A DNA stretch of 64,000 nt from a virus. Positions 8,307-14,883 of the stretch are shown piece by piece. The position numbers were made by a program, and so were the translations under genes. The notes under the pieces were generated by a model that was not told the origin of the DNA, ran no database searches, and was given only the letters and a program-made list of their open reading frames with translations. The stretch covers positions 26,432-90,431 of IMG/VR virus record IMGVR_UViG_3300031578_000010, one strand, 5' to 3'. Position 1 is the first letter of the stretch. The number at the start of each line of letters is the position of its first letter.

Positions 8307-8576
8307 CTATATCCCTTGTTTACCACGATAGTTATTCCATTGCTCTACCGCTAATTTTTTGGAGATTGTATGGGTCGATCCTGCCCCACAAGTAGAGCAG
8401 GATATAATATGATACCCTTTCAGGAATTTATATTCTGGAATCTTATTACATCTGCGACAATATAGTATCACTATTGGATCGTCTGGTATTCCGCATATTC
8501 TATCCATCTTTGCCTTCTGCTCTAAAGCATCAAGGGCAAGAAAGAAAAAGTCCTTTTCTTTACCGAAGCGACTCAT
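8307..8576 (-). CDS. Lar-like zinc-ribbon protein
   Basis: 89 residues. A CRRC pair, about 16 residues, a CSTCG pair and then AVEQWNNYRG match the layout of Lar-type (restriction-alleviation) zinc-ribbon proteins, which end in AVxxWNxR. Lar of the Rac prophage modulates type I restriction-modification. Here the match covers the zinc ribbon and the WN motif only, so anti-restriction is a possible role, not a shown one. Confidence 0.65.
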   Translation of the reverse strand: MSRFGKEKDFFFLALDALEQKAKMDRICGIPDDPIVILYCRRCNKIPEYKFLKGYHIISCSTCGAGSTHTISKKLAVEQWNNYRGKQGI

Positions 8577-8641
8577 ATATTCTCCTTATGTTCTGGCCTC
8601 GGTCAACGAGGCAGCCCCATTTCGGTCAAACAGCGGCATGT

Positions 8642-8911
8642 TCAATCCTTTCCTTGCGTTTCCAACTTATAACTGTCTATCATGGACGCGCATTCGTCAG
8701 CTACGTCGCGGAGCCAATTCACGTTTTCGTCCCAGAGGCGAATAAACCCCTCTCGATCTTTGGATCTCACGCGATCTATTCCCATAAACTCGAATCCCGT
8801 GTGGCCATACCACTTGCTCATCAGGTCTTTCTGGGCCCGGCTACACATGTCGGCTCCGATACATTCGCATAGAAGGCATTGGCGGCGAATAACATTGAAT
8901 ACTCGCCCCAT
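8642..8911 (-). CDS. Cysteine-containing hypothetical protein
   Basis: 89 residues. N-terminal cysteines (RRQCLLCECIGADMC) may form a small metal site. The rest looks helical (FIRLWDENVNWLRDVADEC). AAGG precedes the ATG. A second reading frame starting at 8952 with a stronger AAGGAGG site overlaps the first 30 codons, so the 5' end is not certain. Confidence 0.6.
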   Translation of the reverse strand: MGRVFNVIRRQCLLCECIGADMCSRAQKDLMSKWYGHTGFEFMGIDRVRSKDREGFIRLWDENVNWLRDVADECASMIDSYKLETQGKD

Positions 8912-8961
8912 CCCAACCTTGGTATCTCTGCCCCTAAATGATTAACTGGCATATATCCTCC

Positions 8962-9057
8962 TTATTTTCTTCGCTTAAGCCATAGCGATATTAATATACA
9001 TATCACTATGACTATCGCTGATATAACGATCTCGAACGGAGTTCTACTCGAGAACAT
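8962..9057 (-). CDS. 31-residue single-pass membrane peptide
   Basis: ATG at 9057 preceded by AAGGAGG at ideal spacing. The peptide begins MFSSRTPFE, continues with about 18 hydrophobic residues (IVISAIVIVICILISLWL) and ends KRRK. That is a classic short membrane peptide with a basic C-terminus. It fits exactly between two genes. It could be a small holin-like or host-takeover peptide; the sequence does not say which. Confidence 0.65.
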   Translation of the reverse strand: MFSSRTPFEIVISAIVIVICILISLWLKRRK

Positions 9058-9067
9058 ATATCCTCCT

Positions 9068-9304
9068 TTATTTAATGGCCCGATCTTTTAGATATCTCGA
9101 ATAGATACCCAACAAAATAAAGCCCAGTCTTGCAGTTATTTTAATATCGCCAGAATCGCCGTTCATGGTTCTTAAAGCAATGTCTATTTCATTATCCATT
9201 TTTTCTATATCGATTAGATCTAATGAAGCCCCCATTTTTTCATAATAAACTAACATCCTCTCCGCTTCTTTTAATATATTCTCCTTATTCATCTTCTTAG
9301 GCAT
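9068..9304 (-). CDS. Small helical hypothetical protein
   Basis: 78 residues, preceded by AAAGGAGAG. The N-terminal helix is charged (MNKENILKEAERMLVYY) and a hydrophobic helix lies near the C-terminus (LGFILLGIYSRYL). No family recognised. Confidence 0.65.
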   Translation of the reverse strand: MPKKMNKENILKEAERMLVYYEKMGASLDLIDIEKMDNEIDIALRTMNGDSGDIKITARLGFILLGIYSRYLKDRAIK

Positions 9305-9324
9305 ATTTCTCTCCTTTATTTAAT

Positions 9325-9504
9325 TTAAAAATCAAGTATCCGGCCATTATATGTTATTGCATATCCCGTCTCGCCCTTGACTATATGTTTATATTTCTTA
9401 GCATGTTCGTAAGCTTCTTTTTGTGCAGTAAGATAATTCTCCCATTTCCTATCACAATTTGTGCAATGAAATATCGCGTGAACTATTCCTTTAGTTGTCT
9501 TCAT
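9325..9504 (-). CDS. 59-residue C2H2-like zinc-finger protein
   Basis: ATG at 9504 with AAAGGAG upstream. The peptide has FHCTNCDRKW, about 15 residues, then EHAKKYKHIV, giving a CxxC...HxxxxxH arrangement typical of small phage and archaeal zinc fingers. It ends YNGRILDF. It lies 21 bases after the neighbouring gene in a run of zinc-binding minis. Confidence 0.65.
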   Translation of the reverse strand: MKTTKGIVHAIFHCTNCDRKWENYLTAQKEAYEHAKKYKHIVKGETGYAITYNGRILDF

Positions 9505-9513
9505 ATTTCTCCT

Positions 9514-9765
9514 TTATTTATCCGCCAGACAATCGCCGTCAGTATTATATTCGTCAAAAGCAAATCGGCATATATGTTTATCTTTACAATTATTACAGGT
9601 ATAAAAAGCATCCACTCTATTCCATTTTCCTTGTCTTTCCAATTGTTTGAACTGAATATAAAAACCAAAACAAGGAACAGGGAATATATAAAGCCTACGT
9701 CTTCCTCTGTTCCAATAAGCTCCAATCCAGAGATCAAACCAGGCGAATATCGGCCTTATTCGCAT
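9514..9765 (-). CDS. Cysteine-rich small protein
   Basis: 83 residues, with AAAGGAGAG before the ATG at 9765. The C-terminal third has CNNCKDKHICRFAFDEYN followed by a cysteine, a probable zinc site. The N-terminal half is aromatic (FAWFDLWIGAYWNRG). An overlapping frame (9501-9737) is hydrophobic, lacks a ribosome-binding site and is probably a shadow. Confidence 0.6.
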   Translation of the reverse strand: MRIRPIFAWFDLWIGAYWNRGRRRLYIFPVPCFGFYIQFKQLERQGKWNRVDAFYTCNNCKDKHICRFAFDEYNTDGDCLADK

Positions 9766-9766
9766 T

Positions 9767-10096
9767 TTATCTCTCCTTTATAGGCCTCAATCCGATTATC
9801 TTTGTACCATCAGGCAATGTTTCTTTCTTAACTATTTCAAAATAATATATCTCTTTTCCTAAAATATCCATAGCCTCTTTAACTATTGTTATTTCTCTTC
9901 TGTTCTTTTTTTTAATTTCAGGCATATACTCTCCAGGATGATTCTCCCACCACTTCTTATTATCCTGCCTCGCCGGCCATGGACAGTTCTGTTGATTGCA
10001 GGGCATATTAAACGGGATCTCTTTGGTTTTCTTATGCCTACATATTCTTTCCTTTTCTCCCTCTATATCCACAGCATATTTACAAATTCTTGGCAT
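9767..10096 (-). CDS. Zinc-binding-like hypothetical protein
   Basis: 109 residues. Cysteines and histidines are spaced as CKYAVDIEG...CRHKKT...CNQQNCPWPARQD, giving four cysteines plus a histidine in the first 40 residues, with a charged alpha/beta remainder. No family recognised. The end of the upstream gene overlaps its start. Confidence 0.65.
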   Translation of the reverse strand: MPRICKYAVDIEGEKERICRHKKTKEIPFNMPCNQQNCPWPARQDNKKWWENHPGEYMPEIKKKNRREITIVKEAMDILGKEIYYFEIVKKETLPDGTKIIGLRPIKER

Positions 10097-10325
10097 GTTT
10101 CCTCCTATATACTTCTTCTCGGACTTTCTCCTCGTATGCGCGAATTTTTAATATTTCATCAAACTTCCTACTTAATTCTGCTATAATATCTCCCAAATCT
10201 GTCTGCTCCGTAACATCCATTAAATCTATTAATAATTGTCTAATTTCAGCAGTTTGGTCCGTTTCGTTTAATGGCATTATTCCATCACAAAATATTCGTC
10301 TTCCTGCATCCGATTTCGTTTCCAT
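10080..10325 (-). CDS. Small helical hypothetical protein
   Basis: 81 residues, mostly predicted helix (EIRQLLIDLMDVTEQTDLG, AELSRKFDEILKIR), with a strongly basic end (REEVYRRKHAKNL). It overlaps both neighbours. No family recognised. Confidence 0.6.
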   Translation of the reverse strand: METKSDAGRRIFCDGIMPLNETDQTAEIRQLLIDLMDVTEQTDLGDIIAELSRKFDEILKIRAYEEKVREEVYRRKHAKNL

Positions 10326-10540
10326 TATTCATCCATTCCAAATTGAGCAATAAAATTTCTATATTGACCTTTAGAATCAAGATACCACCAATGTAAAAAA
10401 TATGTATTTTCCTTTGTTTTAAATACCTCTATTGCGGGCATTCCCTTTATTTGAAAGCCAAAGTTAAAAAATAATTTGGCCTGATGCTGTTCAATATAGG
10501 CAGTAAGTTCTTTAGGTGTTAGGATTAATATTCCCTTCAT
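10325..10540 (-). CDS. Small protein, paralogue of the 10818-11027 gene
   Basis: 71 residues from the ATG at 10540 (ribosome-binding site AAGGAG); an upstream in-frame start would overlap the next gene needlessly. The half containing IEVFKTKENTYFLHWWYLD matches IEVYKTQDGKYFLHWIRKD in the protein at 10818. The two are therefore duplicates with conserved E-V-x-K-T and YFLHW motifs. The fold is probably beta-rich and the function unknown. Confidence 0.65.
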   Translation of the reverse strand: MKGILILTPKELTAYIEQHQAKLFFNFGFQIKGMPAIEVFKTKENTYFLHWWYLDSKGQYRNFIAQFGMDE

Positions 10541-10551
10541 CTTATTTCTCC

Positions 10552-10794
10552 TTATATCTGTTCCGGCATAGGCTCTCCAGTTCTTAAACACATCCCTTCA
10601 TCGTTGCATATTTTATTATCAAAAGAACAAATGCCACAATATATCGGAATTTCCTTTTCTTCCATAACAGTATCTATATGTCTTGAACAAATCCCCGGTG
10701 AGTCAGCAAATCCTTGGCGCCCTTTGTTGCAGCAGGTTAGGCCCAACTCCGAGCATTTGGGACAAATGTAGGTTTTTATCGTCGTTTTAAACAT
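10552..10794 (-). CDS. Cysteine-rich zinc-binding protein
   Basis: 80 residues with about ten cysteines: CPKCSELGLTCC near the N-terminus, GICSRH in the middle, then YCGICSFDNKICNDEGMC. This is enough for two zinc sites or a small Fe-S cluster. It sits between the two paralogous YFLHW genes. No role can be assigned. Confidence 0.65.
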   Translation of the reverse strand: MFKTTIKTYICPKCSELGLTCCNKGRQGFADSPGICSRHIDTVMEEKEIPIYCGICSFDNKICNDEGMCLRTGEPMPEQI

Positions 10795-10817
10795 GGCTTC
10801 CTCCTTATATCTGCCGT

Positions 10818-11027
10818 TTATTCCAACGTAAGAACCATATAAGAAAAGGAACCGTCCTGATCTTTTCTAATCCAATGCAAAAAATACTTCCCATCTTGGG
10901 TTTTATATACTTCTATGACAGGGCAGAGTGATGGGGCCGAAACTGTGAAACCGCTTATAATCCGGGCGCCTTTTTCTTTAATAAAGCTTAAAAACTGGTC
11001 ATAGGGATAGAACAATATCTCAGGCAT
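10818..11027 (-). CDS. Small protein, paralogue of the 10325-10540 gene
   Basis: 69 residues. It shares the IEVYKTQ...YFLHW core with the protein encoded at 10325 and differs at both ends. The N-terminal segment (PYDQFLSFIKEKGARII) corresponds to PKELTAYIEQHQAKLFF in the paralogue. Its start overlaps the end of the upstream gene. Confidence 0.6.
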   Translation of the reverse strand: MPEILFYPYDQFLSFIKEKGARIISGFTVSAPSLCPVIEVYKTQDGKYFLHWIRKDQDGSFSYMVLTLE

Positions 11028-11208
11028 ATTTTCCTCTCCTTATCCTTTTAATAACTCCGCCTTTTCTATGCACCCACTGCCTAAATTCCGATATCTCTAC
11101 TCTCTTATTCTCCGCCCATTTCGCTATTGGCGGCGCAACAACTATCTTCTTATTTTTAGTAATTATTCCAAAACAAGCGTATTTTAAATCAATATAATAA
11201 AGCGCCAT
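11020..11208 (-). CDS. Small basic hypothetical protein
   Basis: 62 residues from the ATG at 11208, which overlaps the stop of the upstream gene. A GTG 12 bases upstream is an alternative start. The C-terminus is very basic (WVHRKGGVIKRIRRGKYA), which suggests nucleic-acid contact. No family recognised. Confidence 0.55.
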   Translation of the reverse strand: MALYYIDLKYACFGIITKNKKIVVAPPIAKWAENKRVEISEFRQWVHRKGGVIKRIRRGKYA

Positions 11209-11447
11209 TAATCCATCCACCCTAACAACCTGTTGTATTCCTTTATTATATCTGAAATATCCACAGAACTGAATTCTCCCATTCCTATATCATCCATCGC
11301 CTGCCACAATATATCTCTAATAGGCCTCATTACATCAAATAGCATTTGTCGCATTCTATTATCATCTTTGTCCAGGTTAATAATATAAGGTTTCAAAGAG
11401 GTAACGGTTTTCTCTATCAAATTTAATAATTCAATATTATTCTTCAT
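11208..11447 (-). CDS. Small helical hypothetical protein
   Basis: 79 residues, predicted mostly helical (NNIELLNLIEKTVTSLK, MRQMLFDVMRPIRDILWQAM). It overlaps both neighbours by a few bases, as expected in a polycistronic unit. No family recognised. Confidence 0.6.
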   Translation of the reverse strand: MKNNIELLNLIEKTVTSLKPYIINLDKDDNRMRQMLFDVMRPIRDILWQAMDDIGMGEFSSVDISDIIKEYNRLLGWMD

Positions 11448-11721
11448 GTCTTTCTCTAAATCTTATTTCGCCTGTTCTATTTAAGCGCCCAATTTCAACC
11501 CCAAATTGAACCAATAATAATCTTATATTAGTAACAAGGCCTAAAAAATCGGAAGCAATATTATTATGATATAGTGTTCTTTCCCTGTTATTTTCAAGAA
11601 GAGGGTTTTGGGAATAAATACCTTTTCGTATTTCTTGAATTTTCTTTAGAGACTCCGCCAAGAAAATAGCGAACCTTTCCCGCAAAAGAGCATCTTCCTC
11701 CCATCTCTCATTTACAGACAT
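11437..11721 (-). CDS. Helical hypothetical protein
   Basis: 94 residues, highly charged and helical (RFAIFLAESLKKIQEIRKG, FLGLVTNIRLLLVQFG). No family recognised. It overlaps its neighbours at both ends. Confidence 0.6.
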   Translation of the reverse strand: MSVNERWEEDALLRERFAIFLAESLKKIQEIRKGIYSQNPLLENNRERTLYHNNIASDFLGLVTNIRLLLVQFGVEIGRLNRTGEIRFRERHEE

Positions 11722-11933
11722 GGCGGTCTCCTATATACAATTTTTCCACGGCGGTCTCTTATTTCTACAATTTCGCCATTAAATATCCGCATTATATCCT
11801 CGGCAAAGGTATTCCTAAAATCCAAATTAGGGCTAAGAAAAGCCCTATCATTAGGCCCATCTTTCACGATCACAGAAAAATCTTTATAATGAACATTACC
11901 ATTGGAATCAATGTATTCCAATTCTTGTGGCAT
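11712..11933 (-). CDS. Small hypothetical protein
   Basis: 73 residues with beta-hairpin-like segments (EYIDSNGNVHYKDFSVIV and EIRDRRGKIVYRRPP). No family recognised. It overlaps the next upstream gene by 26 bases. Confidence 0.6.
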   Translation of the reverse strand: MPQELEYIDSNGNVHYKDFSVIVKDGPNDRAFLSPNLDFRNTFAEDIMRIFNGEIVEIRDRRGKIVYRRPPCL

Positions 11934-12168
11934 CCTGTGCTCCCTTCAATATTTCGTTCGAAATATCTATCTCAACCTTCACAAGAAGATTGAGAAGGCC
12001 ATCTATCTCTTTTAATTTACATTTTTTAATATCACCGGCCTTTCTCTCTATTCGTTTCCCTATAGCAGAATGTAGATCAATTATTGCATCTTTAGACCAT
12101 ATATCAAAATCTCCCTTAAATACCTTGCTCCCCTCTTGCGCTAGAAGAACCGTTACTGACCTTTTCAT
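11908..12168 (-). CDS. Small hypothetical protein
   Basis: 86 residues, with AAAGCGAAT rather than a strong ribosome-binding site before the ATG. The N-terminal strand (KRSVTVLLAQEG) is followed by a helical body (LKEIDGLLNLLVKVEIDI). It overlaps the upstream zinc-knuckle gene by 53 bases, suggesting coupled translation. No family recognised. Confidence 0.6.
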   Translation of the reverse strand: MKRSVTVLLAQEGSKVFKGDFDIWSKDAIIDLHSAIGKRIERKAGDIKKCKLKEIDGLLNLLVKVEIDISNEILKGAQDATRIGIH

Positions 12169-12364
12169 TCGCTTTCTCCTTTGCTACGTATTTCGGCCTT
12201 CCTTTCTCGTCTTTAGTTAATTTCCAACCTAATGCTTCCATTCTTTTATTATATTTATCTATTGCAAAATCCATACAAGTATCACAAAAAGTAGATAGCA
12301 TTTTTTGCCGTTGGTGACCACATATAGAGCAAATGGGCGCACCATTTTTAGACCGAGGTTCCAT
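12116..12364 (-). CDS. Small zinc-knuckle protein
   Basis: 82 residues from the ATG at 12364, chosen for AAAGGAGA at good spacing. CSICGHQRQK and CDTCMDF form a CxxC...CxxC zinc ribbon, followed by a charged tail (WKLTKDEKGRPKYVAKEK). The role is unknown. Confidence 0.65.
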   Translation of the reverse strand: MEPRSKNGAPICSICGHQRQKMLSTFCDTCMDFAIDKYNKRMEALGWKLTKDEKGRPKYVAKEKANEKVSNGSSSARGEQGI

Positions 12365-12462
12365 CAGGATCTCCTTTAATATTTTATCGGGCGGGGCGCC
12401 TCCGGGCAGCAAACCCCACCCATGGTCTGAATAGAGCGCAAATATTCACGTTTTAACTTGAT

Positions 12463-12606
12463 TTACACGCCTTCCTCCGCCCAAGTATCGGAGTCTAACG
12501 GCGCATATTCCACCTCCTTTTCTTTCCATTTCAAAGGCCAAAAGAAGTGTGTTAAAGGCAGGTTGTTGCTTGGATCCTTTAAAGCAATCTCTCGCGGTCC
12601 AGGCAA
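12463..12606 (-). CDS. Possible 47-residue protein with TTG start
   Basis: In the 290-bp space between 12364 and 12657 one frame reads protein-like: LPGPREIALKDPSNNLPLTH, then FFWPLKWKEK, ending in acidic DTWAEEGV. The only usable in-frame start is a TTG at 12606, nine bases after CAGG. The two other frames are less protein-like. Moderate support only. Confidence 0.4.
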   Translation of the reverse strand: MPGPREIALKDPSNNLPLTHFFWPLKWKEKEVEYAPLDSDTWAEEGV

Positions 12607-12656
12607 CGAATGAAACCTGCCTTACACCTAAATGTTATAGTATTCGATAAATTATA

Positions 12657-12965
12657 TTAAATCCAAGGATTGCTACTACCTTCAACTTTCCAAGGATATC
12701 TGGAGAATTCTGTTTTCGGCCGTGCATTTAGATCATATATCTTTATTTCTATAGCGTCAGGATATGTGTTCATTATATCTTCCATGGCATCCTGGGCAGT
12801 AAATGTATCTCCAAAGAAATTATAAACATCTGTAACGAGATATCCCCAATTAAAAACAACAGTTGCCCGAAGTCGGGCAAAACTCCTATCGTCCATTTTA
12901 ATAACATCTTCGAATTCGAATTTGATCCCGTGATCGTTACAGTACTCCTTTTGAACGGAGCCCAT
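12657..12965 (-). CDS. Hypothetical protein
   Basis: 102 residues, alpha/beta in appearance (ARLRATVVFNWGYLVTDVYN, AIEIKIYDLNARPKTEF). No family recognised. It is separated by nine bases from the next upstream gene. Confidence 0.6.
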   Translation of the reverse strand: MGSVQKEYCNDHGIKFEFEDVIKMDDRSFARLRATVVFNWGYLVTDVYNFFGDTFTAQDAMEDIMNTYPDAIEIKIYDLNARPKTEFSRYPWKVEGSSNPWI

Positions 12966-12974
12966 TTTAACCTC

Positions 12975-13391
12975 CTATAATATTTTACCAACTTGCGGCC
13001 TTTTCTTTTCTCTTTTCAATGGTTCAATTATTGTTCGCCCATCCGCAAGCAAATCAAAAGGGGAAATATAATAATAACCTAATTTATAATCAGCATATCT
13101 TACCTTTCTTTTCTGCCAATAAACCTTAACTCCCGCTTCACAAATAGTTCTAAATTCAATATAATAAGCTTTATATGATTCTTTTCTCCATTCGCAAGTT
13201 ACAGGCAATCTTAAATGATCTTTTCTAATATTGGTATCTTTAAATTCTATATAAGGACCGCGCTCGCCAACAACAATTCTTGTATATCCTGCGGCAACTA
13301 ATAACCCGTCCCTTGTTCTAAATTCGATATTATGCCAAGTATCATTAGGCACAATAGGAATTTTAAGCCGCTTTTCATAATTCGTTGCCAT
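12975..13391 (-). CDS. Basic beta-rich hypothetical protein
   Basis: 138 residues with many predicted strands (LLVAAGYTRIVVGERGPYIEF, SYKAYYIEFRTICEAGVKV) and a lysine/arginine-rich C-terminus (PLKREKKRPQVGKIL). It starts after AGAAAAG. No family recognised. A 7-bp hairpin lies just upstream of its start. Confidence 0.6.
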   Translation of the reverse strand: MATNYEKRLKIPIVPNDTWHNIEFRTRDGLLVAAGYTRIVVGERGPYIEFKDTNIRKDHLRLPVTCEWRKESYKAYYIEFRTICEAGVKVYWQKRKVRYADYKLGYYYISPFDLLADGRTIIEPLKREKKRPQVGKIL

Positions 13392-13413
13392 ATCTTTTCT
13401 CCATTATTTCAAC

Positions 13414-13442
13414 GGGTTTCCAGACCTATTATCCAGAAACCC
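13414..13442. terminator. Inverted repeat upstream of the 12975 gene
   Basis: GGGTTTC at 13414-13420 pairs with GAAACCC at 13436-13442 across a 15-base loop. There is no thymine run in either direction, so a factor-dependent terminator, an RNA-processing site or a 5' stability element are all possible. Confidence 0.4.
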
Positions 13443-13465
13443 ATTGTTCCAACACGCACGATATC

Positions 13466-13618
13466 TTATAAATAAGCGAGTTTCCGAGGCCCGCGAGACA
13501 GTTCATCGTACATTGATAGCGCCTGCCCCGCTTTCCTAAGGCAGTAGGCGAACGATTTGTAGGCGACCTTCTGCCCTGTCGCCTTTTGTCGTCCCTCAAC
13601 AAAACCTCGGCTTCGCAT
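13466..13618 (-). CDS. Possible 50-residue basic protein in a GC-rich stretch
   Basis: An open frame from ATG 13618 reads MRSRGFVEGRQKATG through YKSFAYCLRKAGQAL to RKLAYL. Only a weak TTGGAA precedes it. The same stretch folds well as RNA: CCGAGG and CCTCGG at its ends, and GGCGAC/GTCGCC and CGCCT/AGGCG inside. It may be RNA rather than protein-coding. It lies between the tmRNA and the 12975 gene. Confidence 0.35.
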   Translation of the reverse strand: MRSRGFVEGRQKATGQKVAYKSFAYCLRKAGQALSMYDELSRGPRKLAYL

Positions 13619-13748
13619 TTCCAATTTTTTTTACATAGGCGGTCACGAGTTTACGGCTTCCGCTATCGCCGCCAAGTTATCTCTTGGTCAGATTTAGGGC
13701 CAGGCCCGAGGGTTACTCGATTTTATTTCCACAGGCGCAGCAATTTAG

Positions 13749-14132
13749 TGGAGGCGGCGGGAATCGAACCCGCGTCCCGTCCGAGCATTCCCGCTCCGTC
13801 TACAATCATGTTCCTTTGTTCTGTATTCGGCACAAAGGAAAAGGCCTCTCCGGAACTTTCTCCGGATAAGTCAGCACCTATTTCTCGCATAATATCCGGC
13901 GCGAATACTATGCCAGTCTGAATCGCGGCGTTACTTCACAGAACTCAGACAATTCCATGAGCAACGGAATGATCGTCAAGCAACCATTCTGGCGGCCATC
14001 TCGCTCCTGAAATTCAGCGGCGAGGCGACCTTCTTATTCTTGTTGGCACTTAGTTTTTTTGTGCTCCGTATCGTGGTAGCATACGGATTGCAGGAAACGC
14101 TTCAACCCGCCGGTCGAGCCCTTTACGCCCCC
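13749..14132 (-). ncRNA. ssrA: Transfer-messenger RNA (tmRNA, SsrA-type)
   Basis: 384 nt. The 5' end GGGGGCGTAAAGGGCTCGAC carries the conserved tmRNA start. GGGGGCG pairs with CGCCTCC near the 3' end (one G-U pair), followed by the discriminator A at 13749. CCA is not encoded. The T arm is GCGGG-TTCGATT-CCCGC. The region after the first domain has CTAAGTGCCAAC, matching the site before a resume codon. tmRNA with SmpB rescues stalled ribosomes and tags the nascent protein. Phage copies are known but uncommon. No smpB is in the window, so host SmpB would be used. Two genes flank it closely (11 bases on the upstream side). Confidence 0.93.
13976..14047 (-). other. tmRNA tag-peptide reading frame (inferred)
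   Basis: Starting at the likely resume codon GCC (14047-14045), the frame gives A-N-K-N-K-K-V-A-S-P-L-N, then F-R-S-E-M-A-A-R-M-V-A, then TGA at 13978-13976: 23 codons. The ANxN start resembles common tags (E. coli begins ANDENYA). The end (MVA) is small and hydrophobic, as protease-targeting tags require. It is about twice the length of the E. coli tag and unusually basic. Confidence 0.7.
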
Positions 14133-14142
14133 AAATTATCAA

Positions 14143-14436
14143 CTACCAAATATCAGCATCTTTATGAACTATTCTTGACCCCTTCTTGTTAAATATTTCA
14201 CTTTGTTTTATTTCAAAAGTATCAGAATGTATAACCCCATCATCCAGCAAATAATCCAGGAAAAGTAATTCTACAATCTGTTCTCTTTCCTGTATTGCCC
14301 TTAAATATCTTTCTTCTAAATGATTTCCCGCCGGATCCTTCCTAATCTCTTCTTCTAACTGGTATACCTCCGCAGTTAATTGCCTTACTCTTTTTGTTCG
14401 CCTTTTAATAATTGCTTCTGCTATTTCGTTCTTCAT
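14143..14436 (-). CDS. Helical hypothetical protein next to tmRNA
   Basis: 97 residues from the ATG at 14436, chosen for AAGGAGGAAAG. Residues 10-60 are probably coiled coil (RRTKRVRQLTAEVYQLEEEI). The C-terminal part is mixed. Its stop is only 11 bases from the tmRNA 5' end, so tmRNA and this gene are probably co-transcribed and processed. No family recognised. Confidence 0.65.
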   Translation of the reverse strand: MKNEIAEAIIKRRTKRVRQLTAEVYQLEEEIRKDPAGNHLEERYLRAIQEREQIVELLFLDYLLDDGVIHSDTFEIKQSEIFNKKGSRIVHKDADIW

Positions 14437-14815
14437 CTTTCCTCCTTTTATACTTCTTGACCCGTATTTTATCCATTTCCTTATATATTCTGCCTTCATA
14501 TTCCTTTAACGATTCTCCCTTAAACAATGCCTCTCGTCTATCAGGCGATAACTCCCAAAATCTTTTAGAAGTAATAAAACCTTTATTATTTATTTCCTGT
14601 TTGGGTATATCTTTTATATTCTCCGCTAACTTGCCTCCCGCCTTCTTAAATATCAAAAACCTGCAACGATTACAAGCCCGCCAATGAAAATGTATTCTAT
14701 CTCCCACTAACTCCATATACCACACAATATCGTTCTTTTTGCCGTGCCCGCACAAGGAACAGCCCGATTCATTTTTTCCAAGGCGATATTTAATAAACCT
14801 TACTTTTGGTTTCAT
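14405..14815 (-). CDS. Basic protein with two CxxC zinc knuckles
   Basis: 136 residues. GCSLCGHGKKN and ACNRCRFLIFK make a zinc-ribbon-like pair 30 residues apart. The C-terminal third is extremely basic (RIYKEMDKIRVKKYKRRK), so nucleic-acid binding is likely. It overlaps the gene at 14143 by 32 bases. Confidence 0.65.
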   Translation of the reverse strand: MKPKVRFIKYRLGKNESGCSLCGHGKKNDIVWYMELVGDRIHFHWRACNRCRFLIFKKAGGKLAENIKDIPKQEINNKGFITSKRFWELSPDRREALFKGESLKEYEGRIYKEMDKIRVKKYKRRKDEERNSRSNY

Positions 14816-14835
14816 ATCTTTTCCTTTATTTTATT

Positions 14836-14854
14836 GGCGGGCGCCCCGCCCGCC
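14836..14854. terminator. GC-rich perfect hairpin between genes
   Basis: GGCGGGC, loop GCCCC, GCCCGCC: a 7-bp all-GC stem in otherwise AT-rich DNA, between the stop at 14884 and the start at 14815. No thymine run follows on the minus strand. It may end transcription weakly or protect mRNA ends. Confidence 0.45.
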
Positions 14855-14883
14855 GTATGAAGAGGAGCAACACCATGTCTCAG

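Noticed and set aside
9501-9737. Hydrophobic 78-codon minus-strand frame
   Set aside because: Overlaps the 83-residue cysteine-rich gene in another frame, with no ribosome-binding site; the CxxC pattern favours the other frame.
13466-13474. TATAAATA on the plus strand, a perfect T4 late-promoter word
   Set aside because: It points away from all genes and is a single occurrence in AT-rich DNA; the repeated GTATATAGAGG motif is a better candidate.
13680-13730. Possible tRNA-like anticodon arm beside the tmRNA (CCAAG...CTTGG)
   Set aside because: The loop has six bases and neither a matching acceptor stem nor a T arm occurs at tRNA distance.
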